NCBI RefSeq assembly: GCF_001403795.1
Contig: NZ_CXSU01000005.1
Span: forward strand, 589,597-653,596
Length of the DNA: 64,000 bases
Origin: Jannaschia donghaensis
GTDB lineage: Bacteria > Pseudomonadota > Alphaproteobacteria > Rhodobacterales > Rhodobacteraceae
Direction: 5' to 3'
Positions 50,445-58,721 of the stretch are shown piece by piece. Below the pieces are notes generated by a model. It saw only the letters and a program-made list of their open reading frames with translations. It made no database searches and was not told where the DNA came from. The translations under genes and the position numbers were made by a program. Numbering within the stretch: the stretch's first letter is position 1; each line of letters starts with the position of its first letter.

Positions 50445-51700
50445 GCCACCACCTCCGCCGTCTCAACCACCGCGTGCAGCAAGACGTCGGCGCCGGCGCG
50501 AGCCCAGTCCTTGGTGATCTCCTCGGCCTCGTTGTGCGACAGGCCGTCGACGCAGGGGGTCATGATCATCGCGGTGGGACAGACCCGGTTGATCCAGCAG
50601 GCGTCGTGGCCCGCGCCCGAGATGATGTCCATGTGGCTGTAGCCCAGGCGTTCGGCGGCGGTGCGCACGGCCGTCACGCAGCCTTCATCGAAGGCGACGG
50701 GGTCGAAGCCGCCGACCTTCTCGAACTCGATCTCCATTTCCATGGCGTCGGCGATCGCCTGGGCTTCGCTGCGCAGGCGCGCCTCCATATCCTCGATGAC
50801 CGAGAGGGTGGGGGAGCGGAAATCGACGGTGAAGACGACCTTGCCGGGGATCACGTTGCGCGAATTGGGGTGGACGTCGATATGGCCTGCGGCCCCGACG
50901 GCGTGGGGCGCGTGGCTGAGCGCGATCTCCTCCACCTTTTCCAGAATACGCGCCATGGCGAGGCCGGCGTTCTTCCGCATGGGCATCGGCGTGGAGCCGG
51001 TGTGGCTGTCCTTGCCGTGGACGGTGACTTGCGTCCACGACAGGCCCTGACCGTGGGTGACGACGCCGATGTCGCGGCCTTCCGCCTCCAGGATGGGGCC
51101 TTGTTCGATGTGCAACTCGAAGAAGGCGTGCATGTCGTCCTTGCGCGCGCCCACCGCCTCCTCCCCGCGCCAGCCGATGCGGTCGAGTTCGTCGCCGAAG
51201 CGTTTGCCCTCGGCATCGCGTTTGTCCTCGGCCCAGTCTTGCGTGTGCACACCCGCGAAGACGCCGGAGGCCAGCATGGCGGGGGCGAAGCGGGTGCCTT
51301 CCTCGTTCGTCCAGTTGGTGGCGACGATGGGGTGTTTGGTCCGGATGTTCAGATCGTTCAGGGTTCGGATCACCTCCAACCCCGCCAGCACGCCCAGAAC
51401 GCCGTCGTATTTGCCGCCCGTCGGCTGCGTGTCGAGGTGGGAGCCGACGTAGACGGCCGGCGCATTCGGGTCGGTTCCGGGCCGCGTGGCGAACATGTTG
51501 CCGATCGCGTCGACACCCATGGTGCAGCCCGCGTCATCGCACCACTTCTTGAACAGGTGACGGCCTTCGCCATCGGCATCGGTCAGGGTCTGGCGGTTGT
51601 TGCCGCCCGCGACGCCGGGGCCGATCTGCGCCATCTCCATCAGGCTGTCCCACAGCCGGTCGGGGTCGACCTTGAGGTTCTGTCCCGCGCTGGCTGTCAT
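50441..51700 (-). CDS. Beta-ureidopropionase-type N-carbamoyl amino acid hydrolase
   Basis: This zinc amidohydrolase of the M20/HyuC-AmaB family would hydrolyse N-carbamoyl-beta-alanine to beta-alanine, CO2 and ammonia. The 419-residue product has the metal ligands in VGSHLDTQPTGG (His, Asp), NEEGTRF (Glu pair), FELHIEQGP (His) and GLSHNEAE (His), and the dimer-domain GSTPMPMRKNAG segment. The start at 51700 is fixed by the family N-terminus (VDPDRLWDSLMEMAQIGPGV). The 147 bases upstream hold operator-like palindromes and the divergent rutR-like gene. It is the first gene of the long operon. HyuC-type L-carbamoylase activity is also possible. Confidence 0.92.
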   Translation of the reverse strand: MTASAGQNLKVDPDRLWDSLMEMAQIGPGVAGGNNRQTLTDADGEGRHLFKKWCDDAGCTMGVDAIGNMFATRPGTDPNAPAVYVGSHLDTQPTGGKYDGVLGVLAGLEVIRTLNDLNIRTKHPIVATNWTNEEGTRFAPAMLASGVFAGVHTQDWAEDKRDAEGKRFGDELDRIGWRGEEAVGARKDDMHAFFELHIEQGPILEAEGRDIGVVTHGQGLSWTQVTVHGKDSHTGSTPMPMRKNAGLAMARILEKVEEIALSHAPHAVGAAGHIDVHPNSRNVIPGKVVFTVDFRSPTLSVIEDMEARLRSEAQAIADAMEMEIEFEKVGGFDPVAFDEGCVTAVRTAAERLGYSHMDIISGAGHDACWINRVCPTAMIMTPCVDGLSHNEAEEITKDWARAGADVLLHAVVETAEVVA

Positions 51701-51719
51701 CCGAAACCCCCTTGAGATT

Positions 51720-51766
51720 TTGACCATCCGGTAAAGCGACGTTACCAGAGGTTTGACATCGGTCAA
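51720..51766. promoter_or_regulatory. Candidate RutR-type operators between the hydrolase and rutR-like genes
   Basis: The divergent spacer holds TTGACCATCCGGTAAA (51720-51735), which matches the E. coli RutR consensus TTGACCA-NN-TGGTCAA at 12 of 14 fixed positions. It also holds TTGACATCGGTCAA (51753-51766), an inverted repeat TTGAC/GTCAA, with GGTAA/TTACC (51730-51734, 51742-51746) between them. The adjacent regulator is a RutR homologue, so autoregulation and operon control from here is likely. Confidence 0.6.
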
Positions 51767-51847
51767 CTGTGCCGCGACTTCTGGGGGCACGCAACGGCGT
51801 CTGCCGAAAATACGGGCAATGTTTCGCCCCGCCGCCCGAGGACGGAC

Positions 51848-52459
51848 ATGCCCGACGACACGACCCGCATTCAGAAGAACCGCCGCGCGCAGATCCTGGA
51901 GGCGGGGCTGGACGTGTTTTCGGCCGAAGGGTTCAATGGGGCCACGTTGGACGGGATCGCGCGGGCCGCCGGTCTGTCGAAGCCCAATCTGCTGTATTAC
52001 TTTCCGTCCAAGGAAGCGGTGTATGTCGCGCTTTTGAACGGGCTGCTGGACACCTGGCTGGACCCGCTGCGCGCGCTGGACCCGGCGGGCGATCCGGTGG
52101 AGGAGGTGCTGGGCTACGTGCGGCGCAAGCTGCACCTGGCGCGGGATTATCCGCGTGAAAGCCGCCTGTTCGCCGGAGAGATTCTGCGCGGTGCCCCGCA
52201 GTTGCAGCCGGAGCTTTCGGGGACGTTGCGCCGTCTGGTCGACACCCACGCGCGACAGATCGGGGACTGGATGGCGGCGGGACGGCTGGCGACGTCGGAC
52301 CCGCATCACCTGATTTTCTCGATCTGGGCGTTGACGCAGCATTACGCGGACTTCGAGGTGCAGGTGCGGGCGGTGCTGGGCGCGGAGCGCGACCCCTGGG
52401 CCGAGGCGGAGCGCGAGGTGCAGGCGCATTTCGCGCGGGTCCTGACGCCGACCGGCTGA
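51848..52459 (+). CDS. rutR: RutR-like TetR-family pyrimidine-responsive regulator
   Basis: This 203-residue TetR-family repressor has an N-terminal HTH (residues 10-55: ILEAGLDVFSAEGFNGATLD, AAGLSKPNLLYYFPSKEAVY). The rest follows E. coli RutR closely (the segments LLDTWLDPLRAL, YPRESRLFAGEILRGAPQL and PHHLIFSIWALTQHYADFEV have obvious RutR counterparts). RutR binds uracil or thymine and releases DNA. It stands divergent from the carbamoyl hydrolase operon and close to preAT, so it should control pyrimidine use. Orthology to RutR is by eye but strong. Confidence 0.88.
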   Translation: MPDDTTRIQKNRRAQILEAGLDVFSAEGFNGATLDGIARAAGLSKPNLLYYFPSKEAVYVALLNGLLDTWLDPLRALDPAGDPVEEVLGYVRRKLHLARDYPRESRLFAGEILRGAPQLQPELSGTLRRLVDTHARQIGDWMAAGRLATSDPHHLIFSIWALTQHYADFEVQVRAVLGAERDPWAEAEREVQAHFARVLTPTG

Positions 52460-52513
52460 CGGTTCACGGCTCCGAAACCTTTTGCCACTAGCGTCGCGGC
52501 AAGAGGTGTGGAC

Positions 52514-53566
52514 ATGGCAAGCAGTTATAGCGTTCTCGTTTATTCGGCGCTCAACCTGACCGGGGCTGACGGGCAGCAGGCGTTTGAATCCGACACGATC
52601 GACGGCTCCTTTTCGGGCGAGGGGCCCTATACCACCGGTCAAGAGGACGCCTCCCGGCTGACCATCGACGATAACGACGAGGGCGAAGACGGACAGGTCT
52701 TCAACGACGGCGTGAGCCGGGCGCAGTTTACCGAAAACGATATGACGTTCACGTATATCGGTGCGGATGGAGAGCCTGTCACGACGACGTTTCCCGCCGG
52801 CACGCAGATTCAGTCGGAGTTTTCGACGACGATGACGTCGGGCTATACCGTGCACGGTCTGCGCCTGCGCGACCCCGAAACGGATGAATGGGTCACCGCC
52901 GGATACTATCTCGAACCGCCGCCGGGGGGCGATCCGACGCCGCCGCCGGGAACCAATCTGGGTGAACCGAACGGTTGGAACGACCAGGGGCACAAGACCA
53001 TGGGGCCTCAGTGCCTGATGGCCGGCACGATGATCGCGACGGCGCTGGGCGATCGCGCGATCGAAACGCTGCGGGCGGGCGACATGGTCCGCACCGATCT
53101 GGGTCTGGCCCCGCTGATCTGGACCGGGCTGCGGGTGCTTCCGGTTGTGACCCTGCGTGGCAGGCCGGACTGGTGGCCGATCAGGATCGCGGCCGGGGTT
53201 CTGGGCAATGACCGACCGCTTTGCGTGTCGCCACAGCATCGGGTGCTGCTGCATTCGGCGCAGGCCGCTCTCATTTTTGGCGCGGACCAGGTTCTTGTTC
53301 CGGCGCGCGCCCTTGTCGCGGCGAATGTCCCGCGGGTCGCACAGCCCTGTCCGACGGAGCGGGTGATCTACTGCCACCTGGCGTGCCGACAGCACCGTCT
53401 TGTCCGCGCCGCCGGAGCGTGGGTGGAAACCCTGCTCGACGGGGACGAGATGGCGGGCGGGGCTGCGATCCGGGGCGGTGCGGCGCGCCCCTGCCTTACC
53501 GTTCGGGAGGCGAAGACCCTGCTTCGATGCGACGGCGGCGTGCGCATGCCGCAGCACGTCGCCTGA
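52514..53566 (+). CDS. Hint-domain protein
   Basis: This 350-residue protein has an N-terminal region (1-160) rich in Asp/Thr/Ser with beta-strand character and a Pro-rich linker (EPPPGGDPTPPPGTN). A Hint (Hint_2-type) domain of about 165-320 starts at Cys167 in CLMAGTMIATALGDRAIETL, with the internal SPQHRVLL His motif. Hint domains self-cleave in inteins, hedgehog and some bacterial secreted proteins. No signal peptide is obvious, and the N-terminus (MASSYSVLVY) could be a non-classical secretion target. Many Rhodobacterales carry several such proteins with unknown targets. It stands alone. Confidence 0.85.
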   Translation: MASSYSVLVYSALNLTGADGQQAFESDTIDGSFSGEGPYTTGQEDASRLTIDDNDEGEDGQVFNDGVSRAQFTENDMTFTYIGADGEPVTTTFPAGTQIQSEFSTTMTSGYTVHGLRLRDPETDEWVTAGYYLEPPPGGDPTPPPGTNLGEPNGWNDQGHKTMGPQCLMAGTMIATALGDRAIETLRAGDMVRTDLGLAPLIWTGLRVLPVVTLRGRPDWWPIRIAAGVLGNDRPLCVSPQHRVLLHSAQAALIFGADQVLVPARALVAANVPRVAQPCPTERVIYCHLACRQHRLVRAAGAWVETLLDGDEMAGGAAIRGGAARPCLTVREAKTLLRCDGGVRMPQHVA

Positions 53567-53599
53567 TGCATAGGCCCGATGACATCCGGCGGGCGGGCT

Positions 53600-54904
53600 T
53601 TATTCCGCGGCCACGGCACCCGGATTGTTGGGGTGCGTCGTCCAGTCGGCGGGTTTCGCCTGCACTTCGCGGCCCGTGCGCGGATCGACGGTGCCGGCCT
53701 GCATCGGAACCATTGTGATGCAGTTTTCGACCGGGCAAACCTCCACGCACAAATTGCAGGCCACGCATTCATCGTCGATCACGGAAAATGTGCGGTCTGC
53801 GGACATGGCGATGGCCTGGTGCGACGTGTCCTCGCAGGCGGCGTAGCAGCGGCCGCAGGAGATGCAGGCGTCTTGGTCGATCTTGGCCTTGGCGACGTAG
53901 TTGAGGTTCAGGTACTGCCAGTCGGTCGTGTTCGGGATGGCGGCCCCCCTGAAGTCGTCGATCGACGTGTGACCCTTTTCATCCATCCAGCGCGACAGGC
54001 CGGAGATCATCTCCTGCACGACCTTGAAGCCATAGGTCATGGCCGCCGTGCACACCTGCACGTTGCCGCAGCCCATGGTGATATATTCGGCCGCGTCGCG
54101 CCAGGTGGTGATGCCGCCGATGCCCGAGATGGGCATCCCGTGCGTGGCCGGCGCGCGGGCGATTTCCGACACCATCGACAGGGCGATGGGCTTGACCGCC
54201 GGGCCGCAATAGCCGCCGTGGGTGCCCTTGCCGTCGATGCTGGGGTGCGGGGACATCGTGTCGAGATCGACCGAAACGATGGAGTTGATCGTGTTGATGA
54301 GGCTGACGGCATCGGCCCCGCCGCGGCGCGCGGCTTCGGCGGGTTTGCGCACGTCGGTGATGTTGGGGGTCAGTTTCACGATCACGGGCTTGGAGTAATA
54401 TTGCTTGCACCAGCGGGTGACCATTTCGATGTATTCGGGGACCTGGCCCACGGCGGCACCCATGCCGCGTTCGGACATGCCGTGCGGGCAGCCGAAGTTC
54501 AGCTCGATCCCGTCGGCGCCGGTGGCCTCCACCTTGGGCAGGATGTCTTTCCAGGCCTGTTCTTCGCAAGGAACCATGATCGACACGATCATCGCACGGT
54601 CGGGCCAGTCTTTCTTGACCCGCGTAATCTCGTCCAGGTTGGTCTGAAGGTCCCGGTCGGTGATCAGCTCGATGTTGTTGAGGCCCAGCACGCGGCGGTC
54701 GGCCCCGTGGATCACGCCGTAGCGGGGGCCGTTCACGTTGACGACGGGCGGGCCCTCGGACCCCAGCGTCTTCCAGACGACGCCGCCCCACCCGGCCTCG
54801 AACGCGCGGCGGACGTTGTATTCCTTGTCAGTGGGCGGCGCGGAGGCGAGCCAGAACGGGTTGGGGGATTTGATGCCGAGGAAGTCGGTGGTCAGGTCAG
54901 CCAT
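53600..54904 (-). CDS. preA: NAD-dependent dihydropyrimidine dehydrogenase, subunit PreA
   Basis: This catalytic FMN subunit reduces uracil and thymine to dihydro forms with electrons from PreT. The 434-residue product has the FMN barrel typical of DHOD-like enzymes (residues 1-320, with LNFGCPHGMSERGMGAAVGQ and VKLTPNITDV). A C-terminal ferredoxin domain carries two [4Fe-4S] motifs, CISCGRCYAACED and CVACNLCVEVCPVENC. Length is normal. preT lies 1.4 kb away on the same strand, separated by an Fpg glycosylase gene and a hypothetical gene, which is unusual. Confidence 0.95.
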   Translation of the reverse strand: MADLTTDFLGIKSPNPFWLASAPPTDKEYNVRRAFEAGWGGVVWKTLGSEGPPVVNVNGPRYGVIHGADRRVLGLNNIELITDRDLQTNLDEITRVKKDWPDRAMIVSIMVPCEEQAWKDILPKVEATGADGIELNFGCPHGMSERGMGAAVGQVPEYIEMVTRWCKQYYSKPVIVKLTPNITDVRKPAEAARRGGADAVSLINTINSIVSVDLDTMSPHPSIDGKGTHGGYCGPAVKPIALSMVSEIARAPATHGMPISGIGGITTWRDAAEYITMGCGNVQVCTAAMTYGFKVVQEMISGLSRWMDEKGHTSIDDFRGAAIPNTTDWQYLNLNYVAKAKIDQDACISCGRCYAACEDTSHQAIAMSADRTFSVIDDECVACNLCVEVCPVENCITMVPMQAGTVDPRTGREVQAKPADWTTHPNNPGAVAAE

Positions 54905-54956
54905 GGGATGTCTCCTGTGCCGTTTTGGAGGGTTGGATGGGGAAGGGCGTCGCGGG

Positions 54957-55745
54957 TCAGGGTGGGGGTTGATGGCCTGCGCAGAAATAACTGGTGCGGC
55001 CCCCGACCTTGGCCGTCTGGATCTGCCCGTCGCAGCGCGAACAGGCCCGGTCCGTTTCGCGTCGATGGATCAGCCAGGCGTCGGGCAATTCGCCGTAGTC
55101 GGCATCGACATCGCAGACGGAGGTCAGGGTACGACGGGACGCGGTGTAAAGGTCTGACAGGGTCCTTTCGGACAGGTCGGTGCCCTTGGCGGTCGGATGC
55201 ACACCGGTCTGATACAGCGTCTCATCCGCCCAGAGATTGCCGATCCCGGCCAGTTTTTCCTGCGCCATCAGCGCCGATTTGACGGCCCCGCGGCTGCTGC
55301 CGATGCGGTCGACGAAGGTGGCTTCGTCGATGTCGAGCGCGTCGGGGCCCAGATCGTGGGCCGCGATTTCGGTATCCGGGTCGTCCACGACCTTGACCCA
55401 GCCGAATTTGCGCGGATCGCGGAACGCCATGCGGCGGTCGCCCTCGAACCGGACGATCAGGCGGGCGTAATCGGGGGCCGCGTCGTCTGCGTCATACAGG
55501 CGGACCGACCCGGCCATGCCCATGTGCAGCGCCATCCACGGCCCCGAGGCCGCGCCGGCGAAGAGATATTTGCCGTGACGCCGGGTTTTGGTGAACTGCC
55601 CGCCTGTCAGAGACGCGCGGGCGTCGGGGTCGGGCAGATCGACGTGCGCGGTGTCGTTTCCCAGCTCCACCGCTTCGATCGTGCGGTGGAGCGCGCCGCC
55701 CTCGATTCGTCGGCGCAGGGCCTCGACCTCGGGCAGCTCCGGCAT
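54957..55745 (-). CDS. Fpg/Nei-family DNA glycosylase inside the preTA unit
   Basis: This 262-residue formamidopyrimidine-DNA glycosylase family protein has the catalytic N-terminus PELPEVEALRRRIEGG with Pro2 and Glu3, Lys59 in RRHGKY and the H2TH-region GIGNLWADETLYQTGVHPTA. Its zinc finger reads C-x2-C-x16-C-x2-H (Cys235, Cys238, Cys255, His258): the usual fourth Cys is His, and the finger has the conserved Arg250. It would remove oxidised bases from DNA. The genes on either side encode the dihydropyrimidine dehydrogenase subunits, so it may deal with pyrimidine damage or simply be carried along. Confidence 0.88.
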   Translation of the reverse strand: MPELPEVEALRRRIEGGALHRTIEAVELGNDTAHVDLPDPDARASLTGGQFTKTRRHGKYLFAGAASGPWMALHMGMAGSVRLYDADDAAPDYARLIVRFEGDRRMAFRDPRKFGWVKVVDDPDTEIAAHDLGPDALDIDEATFVDRIGSSRGAVKSALMAQEKLAGIGNLWADETLYQTGVHPTAKGTDLSERTLSDLYTASRRTLTSVCDVDADYGELPDAWLIHRRETDRACSRCDGQIQTAKVGGRTSYFCAGHQPPP

Positions 55746-55746
55746 G

Positions 55747-56292
55747 TCAGGCGGCCGGTTCGGGCGTGGGGGCCGCGGCGTTCAAACGGGCGGTCGCCGC
55801 GTCGCGGGTGGCGTCGTCAAAGCCGTCGGGGTGACGCAGGATCACCGCTTCGCTGGTCATGTCCTGCAGCCCGCGCGCGATCAACGTGTCGAAGGCGGTA
55901 TAGTCGGCGGTCGCGGTCGGAAAATCGGTCAGGGCGTTCGCGGCCCCCGATTTCGTCATCTTCATCCGCGTGCGGGTCAGGCGCTTGGCCTTGCCCAATT
56001 CTTCGCGGACCAGCTGTTCATAGGCAAAGATGGTCTGGAAGGTGTCATGCTCCAGCGTGCCCGGCTCCACGTCCGTCGTGTCGTCCGTCTGGACCAGAGC
56101 CAGGCGGCGCAGGGCGGCGTCGCGGACGGGCGGAACGCCCATGCGGTCGGCGTTGGCCATCAGATTGCGGAGTTTGTCGACGTCGTCCATCGACTCGACG
56201 CGTGCCAGGGCGGCGTCGTTTCGGGCGGCCAGCTCCTTGTCGGTCAGGGCGGCGGGCTTGGGGGCGGGGGGGGGCGTTTTGGATTTGCTCAT
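55747..56292 (-). CDS. Hypothetical protein between preT and the Fpg gene
   Basis: This 181-residue soluble protein has a basic Pro/Ala start (MSKSKTPPPAPKPAALTDKE), a helical middle (RVESMDDVDKLRNLMANADR, TFQTIFAYEQLVREELGKAK) and an Ala/Pro tail. There is no signal or membrane segment. It overlaps the preT stop by four bases (56289-56292) and ends two bases before the fpg start, so it is coupled to both. No family is recognised. Confidence 0.65.
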   Translation of the reverse strand: MSKSKTPPPAPKPAALTDKELAARNDAALARVESMDDVDKLRNLMANADRMGVPPVRDAALRRLALVQTDDTTDVEPGTLEHDTFQTIFAYEQLVREELGKAKRLTRTRMKMTKSGAANALTDFPTATADYTAFDTLIARGLQDMTSEAVILRHPDGFDDATRDAATARLNAAAPTPEPAA

Positions 56293-57620
56293 GGGGCAGA
56301 TTGTGTCAGCGACGCGTGGATGTCCATCGCGGCGTCTCGTCCTTCGGCCACCGCCGTCACGGTCAGGTCCTCTCCGCCGCTTGCGCAGTCGCCGCCGGCC
56401 CAGACATCGGCGAGGGACGTTTTGCCGCTTGCGTCGACGGCGATCTTGCCGCCGTCGAGCGTCAGGCCTTCCATCGTTTCGAGTTTCTGACCGATGGCGC
56501 GCAGCAGTTGATCGGCGCGCAAGATCAGCGTCTCGCCGGTCGGTTTCGTGTCCGTATCGACATATCCCAGCTCTACCTCGCGCAGCTGCGCATCCCCGCG
56601 CAAGGCGACGGGGACCACGCCGAACATCAGGCGCACGCCGTGCGTCGCGGCCAGATCCTGCTCGTACCGGCTGGCGGGCATCTTCGCCTGATTGCGGCGA
56701 TAGGCGATGGTGACCGTCTCGGCACCCAGCAGTTTGGATTGCACGGCGGCGTCCACGGCCGTCATGCCGCCGCCGATGACGACGACGTGCCGCCCGACGG
56801 GCAGGGTGGTCAGATCGTCGGTCTGGCGCAGGGTGGCGATGAAATCGACGGCGTTTTCGGTGCCCGTCATGTCTTCGCCGTCAAGACCCAGCGCGCCGAC
56901 GCCGCCCAGCCCGATCCCCAGGAACACGGCGTCGAAATCGCTCCGCAAAGCCGAAAGCGTCAGCCCGTCGCCCAGCGCCTTGCCGGTCTCGACGGTGATG
57001 CCGCCGATCTTGAGCAGCCAGTCGACTTCGGCCTGGGCATAATCGTGGGGCGTCTTGTAGGCGGCGATGCCATATTCGTTCAGGCCGCCCGCTTTGGGGC
57101 GCGCATCGAACATCGTGACGGAATGGCCGTGCAGCGCCAGCCGGTGCGCGGCCGCCAATCCGGCGGGGCCGGCCCCCACGACGGCGACGGATTTGCCGGT
57201 GTCGGGCGCGCGGGTGAAGGGGTGTTCGCCGTCCGCCATCATGGCGTCGGTGGCAAAGCGTTGCAGGCGGCCGATCTCGACCGGTTTGCCTTCGGCGACT
57301 TCGCGCACGCAGACCTGTTCGCACAATGTCTCGGTCGGGCAGACGCGGGCGCACATGCCGCCCAGGATGTTCTGATCGAAGATCGTCTTGGCCGCCGCTT
57401 CTTCGGTTCCCGTGGCGATCTGGCGGATGAACAGGGGGATGTCGATGTCGGTCGGGCAAGCCGTCACGCAGGGCGCATCGTGGCAGAAATAACAGCGGTC
57501 GGCGGCGATCGTCGCTTCGTGCGATGTCAGGGCCGGGTGCAGATCGGCGAAGTTCTTCGCCAGGTCCTCGGGGCCGAGGCGTCCGGCGCGGATGCCGTCA
57601 AGGCGCAGTGCTTCGGTCAT
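56289..57620 (-). CDS. preT: NAD-dependent dihydropyrimidine dehydrogenase, subunit PreT
   Basis: This glutamate synthase beta-like flavoprotein takes electrons from NAD(P)H for PreA. The 443-residue product has N-terminal cysteine clusters (CYFCHDAPCVTACPTDIDIP and GGMCARVCPTETLCEQVCVR) for Fe-S centres. Two Rossmann motifs follow: VAVVGAGPAGLAAAHRLALH and HVVVIGGGMTAVDAAVQ. The C-terminal VWAGGDCASGGEDLTVTAVA segment binds FAD. Length is normal. An operator-like palindrome lies 63-78 bases upstream of its start, in the spacer shared with the DUF1330 gene. Confidence 0.95.
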   Translation of the reverse strand: MTEALRLDGIRAGRLGPEDLAKNFADLHPALTSHEATIAADRCYFCHDAPCVTACPTDIDIPLFIRQIATGTEEAAAKTIFDQNILGGMCARVCPTETLCEQVCVREVAEGKPVEIGRLQRFATDAMMADGEHPFTRAPDTGKSVAVVGAGPAGLAAAHRLALHGHSVTMFDARPKAGGLNEYGIAAYKTPHDYAQAEVDWLLKIGGITVETGKALGDGLTLSALRSDFDAVFLGIGLGGVGALGLDGEDMTGTENAVDFIATLRQTDDLTTLPVGRHVVVIGGGMTAVDAAVQSKLLGAETVTIAYRRNQAKMPASRYEQDLAATHGVRLMFGVVPVALRGDAQLREVELGYVDTDTKPTGETLILRADQLLRAIGQKLETMEGLTLDGGKIAVDASGKTSLADVWAGGDCASGGEDLTVTAVAEGRDAAMDIHASLTQSAP

Positions 57621-57682
57621 GTATCCCTCCGGTAGAGCGGCGTGCCGTATTGTCTTGCCAAGAGAGTGCCCGAACCGCAGAA

Positions 57683-57698
57683 TTTATCAACTGGTAAA
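57683..57698. promoter_or_regulatory. Candidate pyrimidine operator between preT and DUF1330 genes
   Basis: TTTATCAACTGGTAAA fits the RutR-like pattern TTGACCA-NN-TGGTCAA at 11 of 14 fixed positions. It shares the GGTAAA half-site with the motif at 51720-51735. It lies 63-78 bases before preT and 20-35 bases before the DUF1330 start. Location and shared sequence make it a plausible site for the rutR product on both genes. Confidence 0.5.
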
Positions 57699-57717
57699 AT
57701 TTCGGCAGGAGAGAACG

Positions 57718-58011
57718 ATGCCCAAGGCCTATTGGGTGGCGCATGTCACCGTCACCGATCCGGACCCCTACGGCCTCTATGCCAAGGGCGCGACGGAGGT
57801 GTTTTCCAAGTGTAATGCGCGGGTTCTGGCCCGTGGCGGAAGGGTCGTCGGGTTGGAGGGCGAAAGCCGTCCGCGCAACGTCATCATCGAGTTCGAAAGC
57901 CTGGAGGCGGCGCAGGCCTGCTACGATTCGCCCGAATATCAGGCAGCGCGCGAACACCGGATCGGGGCCGGTGAGGCGCAGATCATGCTGCTTGAAGGGG
58001 TGGATGACTAG
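57718..58011 (+). CDS. DUF1330 protein
   Basis: The 97-residue product MPKAYWVAHVTVTDPDPYGL... is a dimeric alpha+beta-barrel DUF1330 protein. Visible features are YAKGATEVFSKCNARVLARG, RPRNVIIEFESLEAAQACYD and SPEYQAAREHR. Family members appear near catabolic genes but have no settled reaction. The ATG at 57718 follows AGGAGAG. It is divergent from preT, and the two may share regulation through the palindrome in between. Confidence 0.9.
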   Translation: MPKAYWVAHVTVTDPDPYGLYAKGATEVFSKCNARVLARGGRVVGLEGESRPRNVIIEFESLEAAQACYDSPEYQAAREHRIGAGEAQIMLLEGVDD

Positions 58012-58088
58012 GCGGCGCGGGCGCCGTGCCGCAGGCGTTCGGCCATAATCCGCCTTGAGACGCACGGGCCGGTTTCCTACAAGCGCGC

Positions 58089-58712
58089 ATGACACAGAAT
58101 GACGAACCCAGCCTGATCCGCCTGGCCCGCGAAAGCGGCGCGCAGGTTCAGCCCGAGCCGCTGGACCTGGGACTGCGGGTCCGCGACCTGCGCAAGGCAC
58201 ATGGATGGACGCTGGAACAGGCGGCGCGTCAGGCCGGGTTGGCCCGTTCGACCTTGTCCAAGATCGAGAACGGGCAGATGTCGCCCACCTTCGACGCGCT
58301 CAAGAAATTGGCGACCGGGTTGGAGATTTCGGTGCCGCAGTTGTTCACCCCGCCGTCGAAGGCGCAGGTGATGGGGCGGCGGGACGTCACGCGGCACGGC
58401 GAGGGTCGGACGCATGTGACGACGACCTATGAACACGAGCTGCTGGCCGCGACAATCACCAAGAAGTCGATGCTGCCGTACCGCGCGCGCGTCCGGGCGC
58501 GATCGTTCGAGGAATTCGACGGCTGGGTCCGCCACGACGGAGAGGAATTTCTGCTGATCCTGACGGGCACGGTGCGGCTTTTCCTGGAATTCTACGAACC
58601 CGTCGAAATGAAGCGCGGGGACAGCGCCTATTACGACGCGTCCATGGGCCACAACGTCATCTCTACCTCTGCCGAGGATGCGACGATCCTTTGGGTGACC
58701 AGTCTGGCTTGA
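58089..58712 (+). CDS. XRE-family regulator with cupin domain
   Basis: This 207-residue regulator has an HTH at residues 28-85 (LGLRVRDLRKAHGWTLEQAA, STLSKIENGQMSPTFDALKK) and a C-terminal cupin (about 130-205: WVRHDGEEFLLILTGTVRLF, KRGDSAYYDASMGHNVISTS). Regulators of this type sense a small ligand in the cupin pocket and often repress nearby transport or amino acid catabolic genes. It stands alone between the DUF1330 gene and a divergently oriented secreted protein gene. The ligand and targets are not visible. Confidence 0.9.
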   Translation: MTQNDEPSLIRLARESGAQVQPEPLDLGLRVRDLRKAHGWTLEQAARQAGLARSTLSKIENGQMSPTFDALKKLATGLEISVPQLFTPPSKAQVMGRRDVTRHGEGRTHVTTTYEHELLAATITKKSMLPYRARVRARSFEEFDGWVRHDGEEFLLILTGTVRLFLEFYEPVEMKRGDSAYYDASMGHNVISTSAEDATILWVTSLA

Positions 58713-58721
58713 CCGGAGTCG

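Noticed and set aside
51701-53557. Upstream extension of the carbamoyl hydrolase frame
   Set aside because: It would cross the operators, the rutR-like gene and the Hint gene on the opposite strand and has Arg/His-rich shadow composition.
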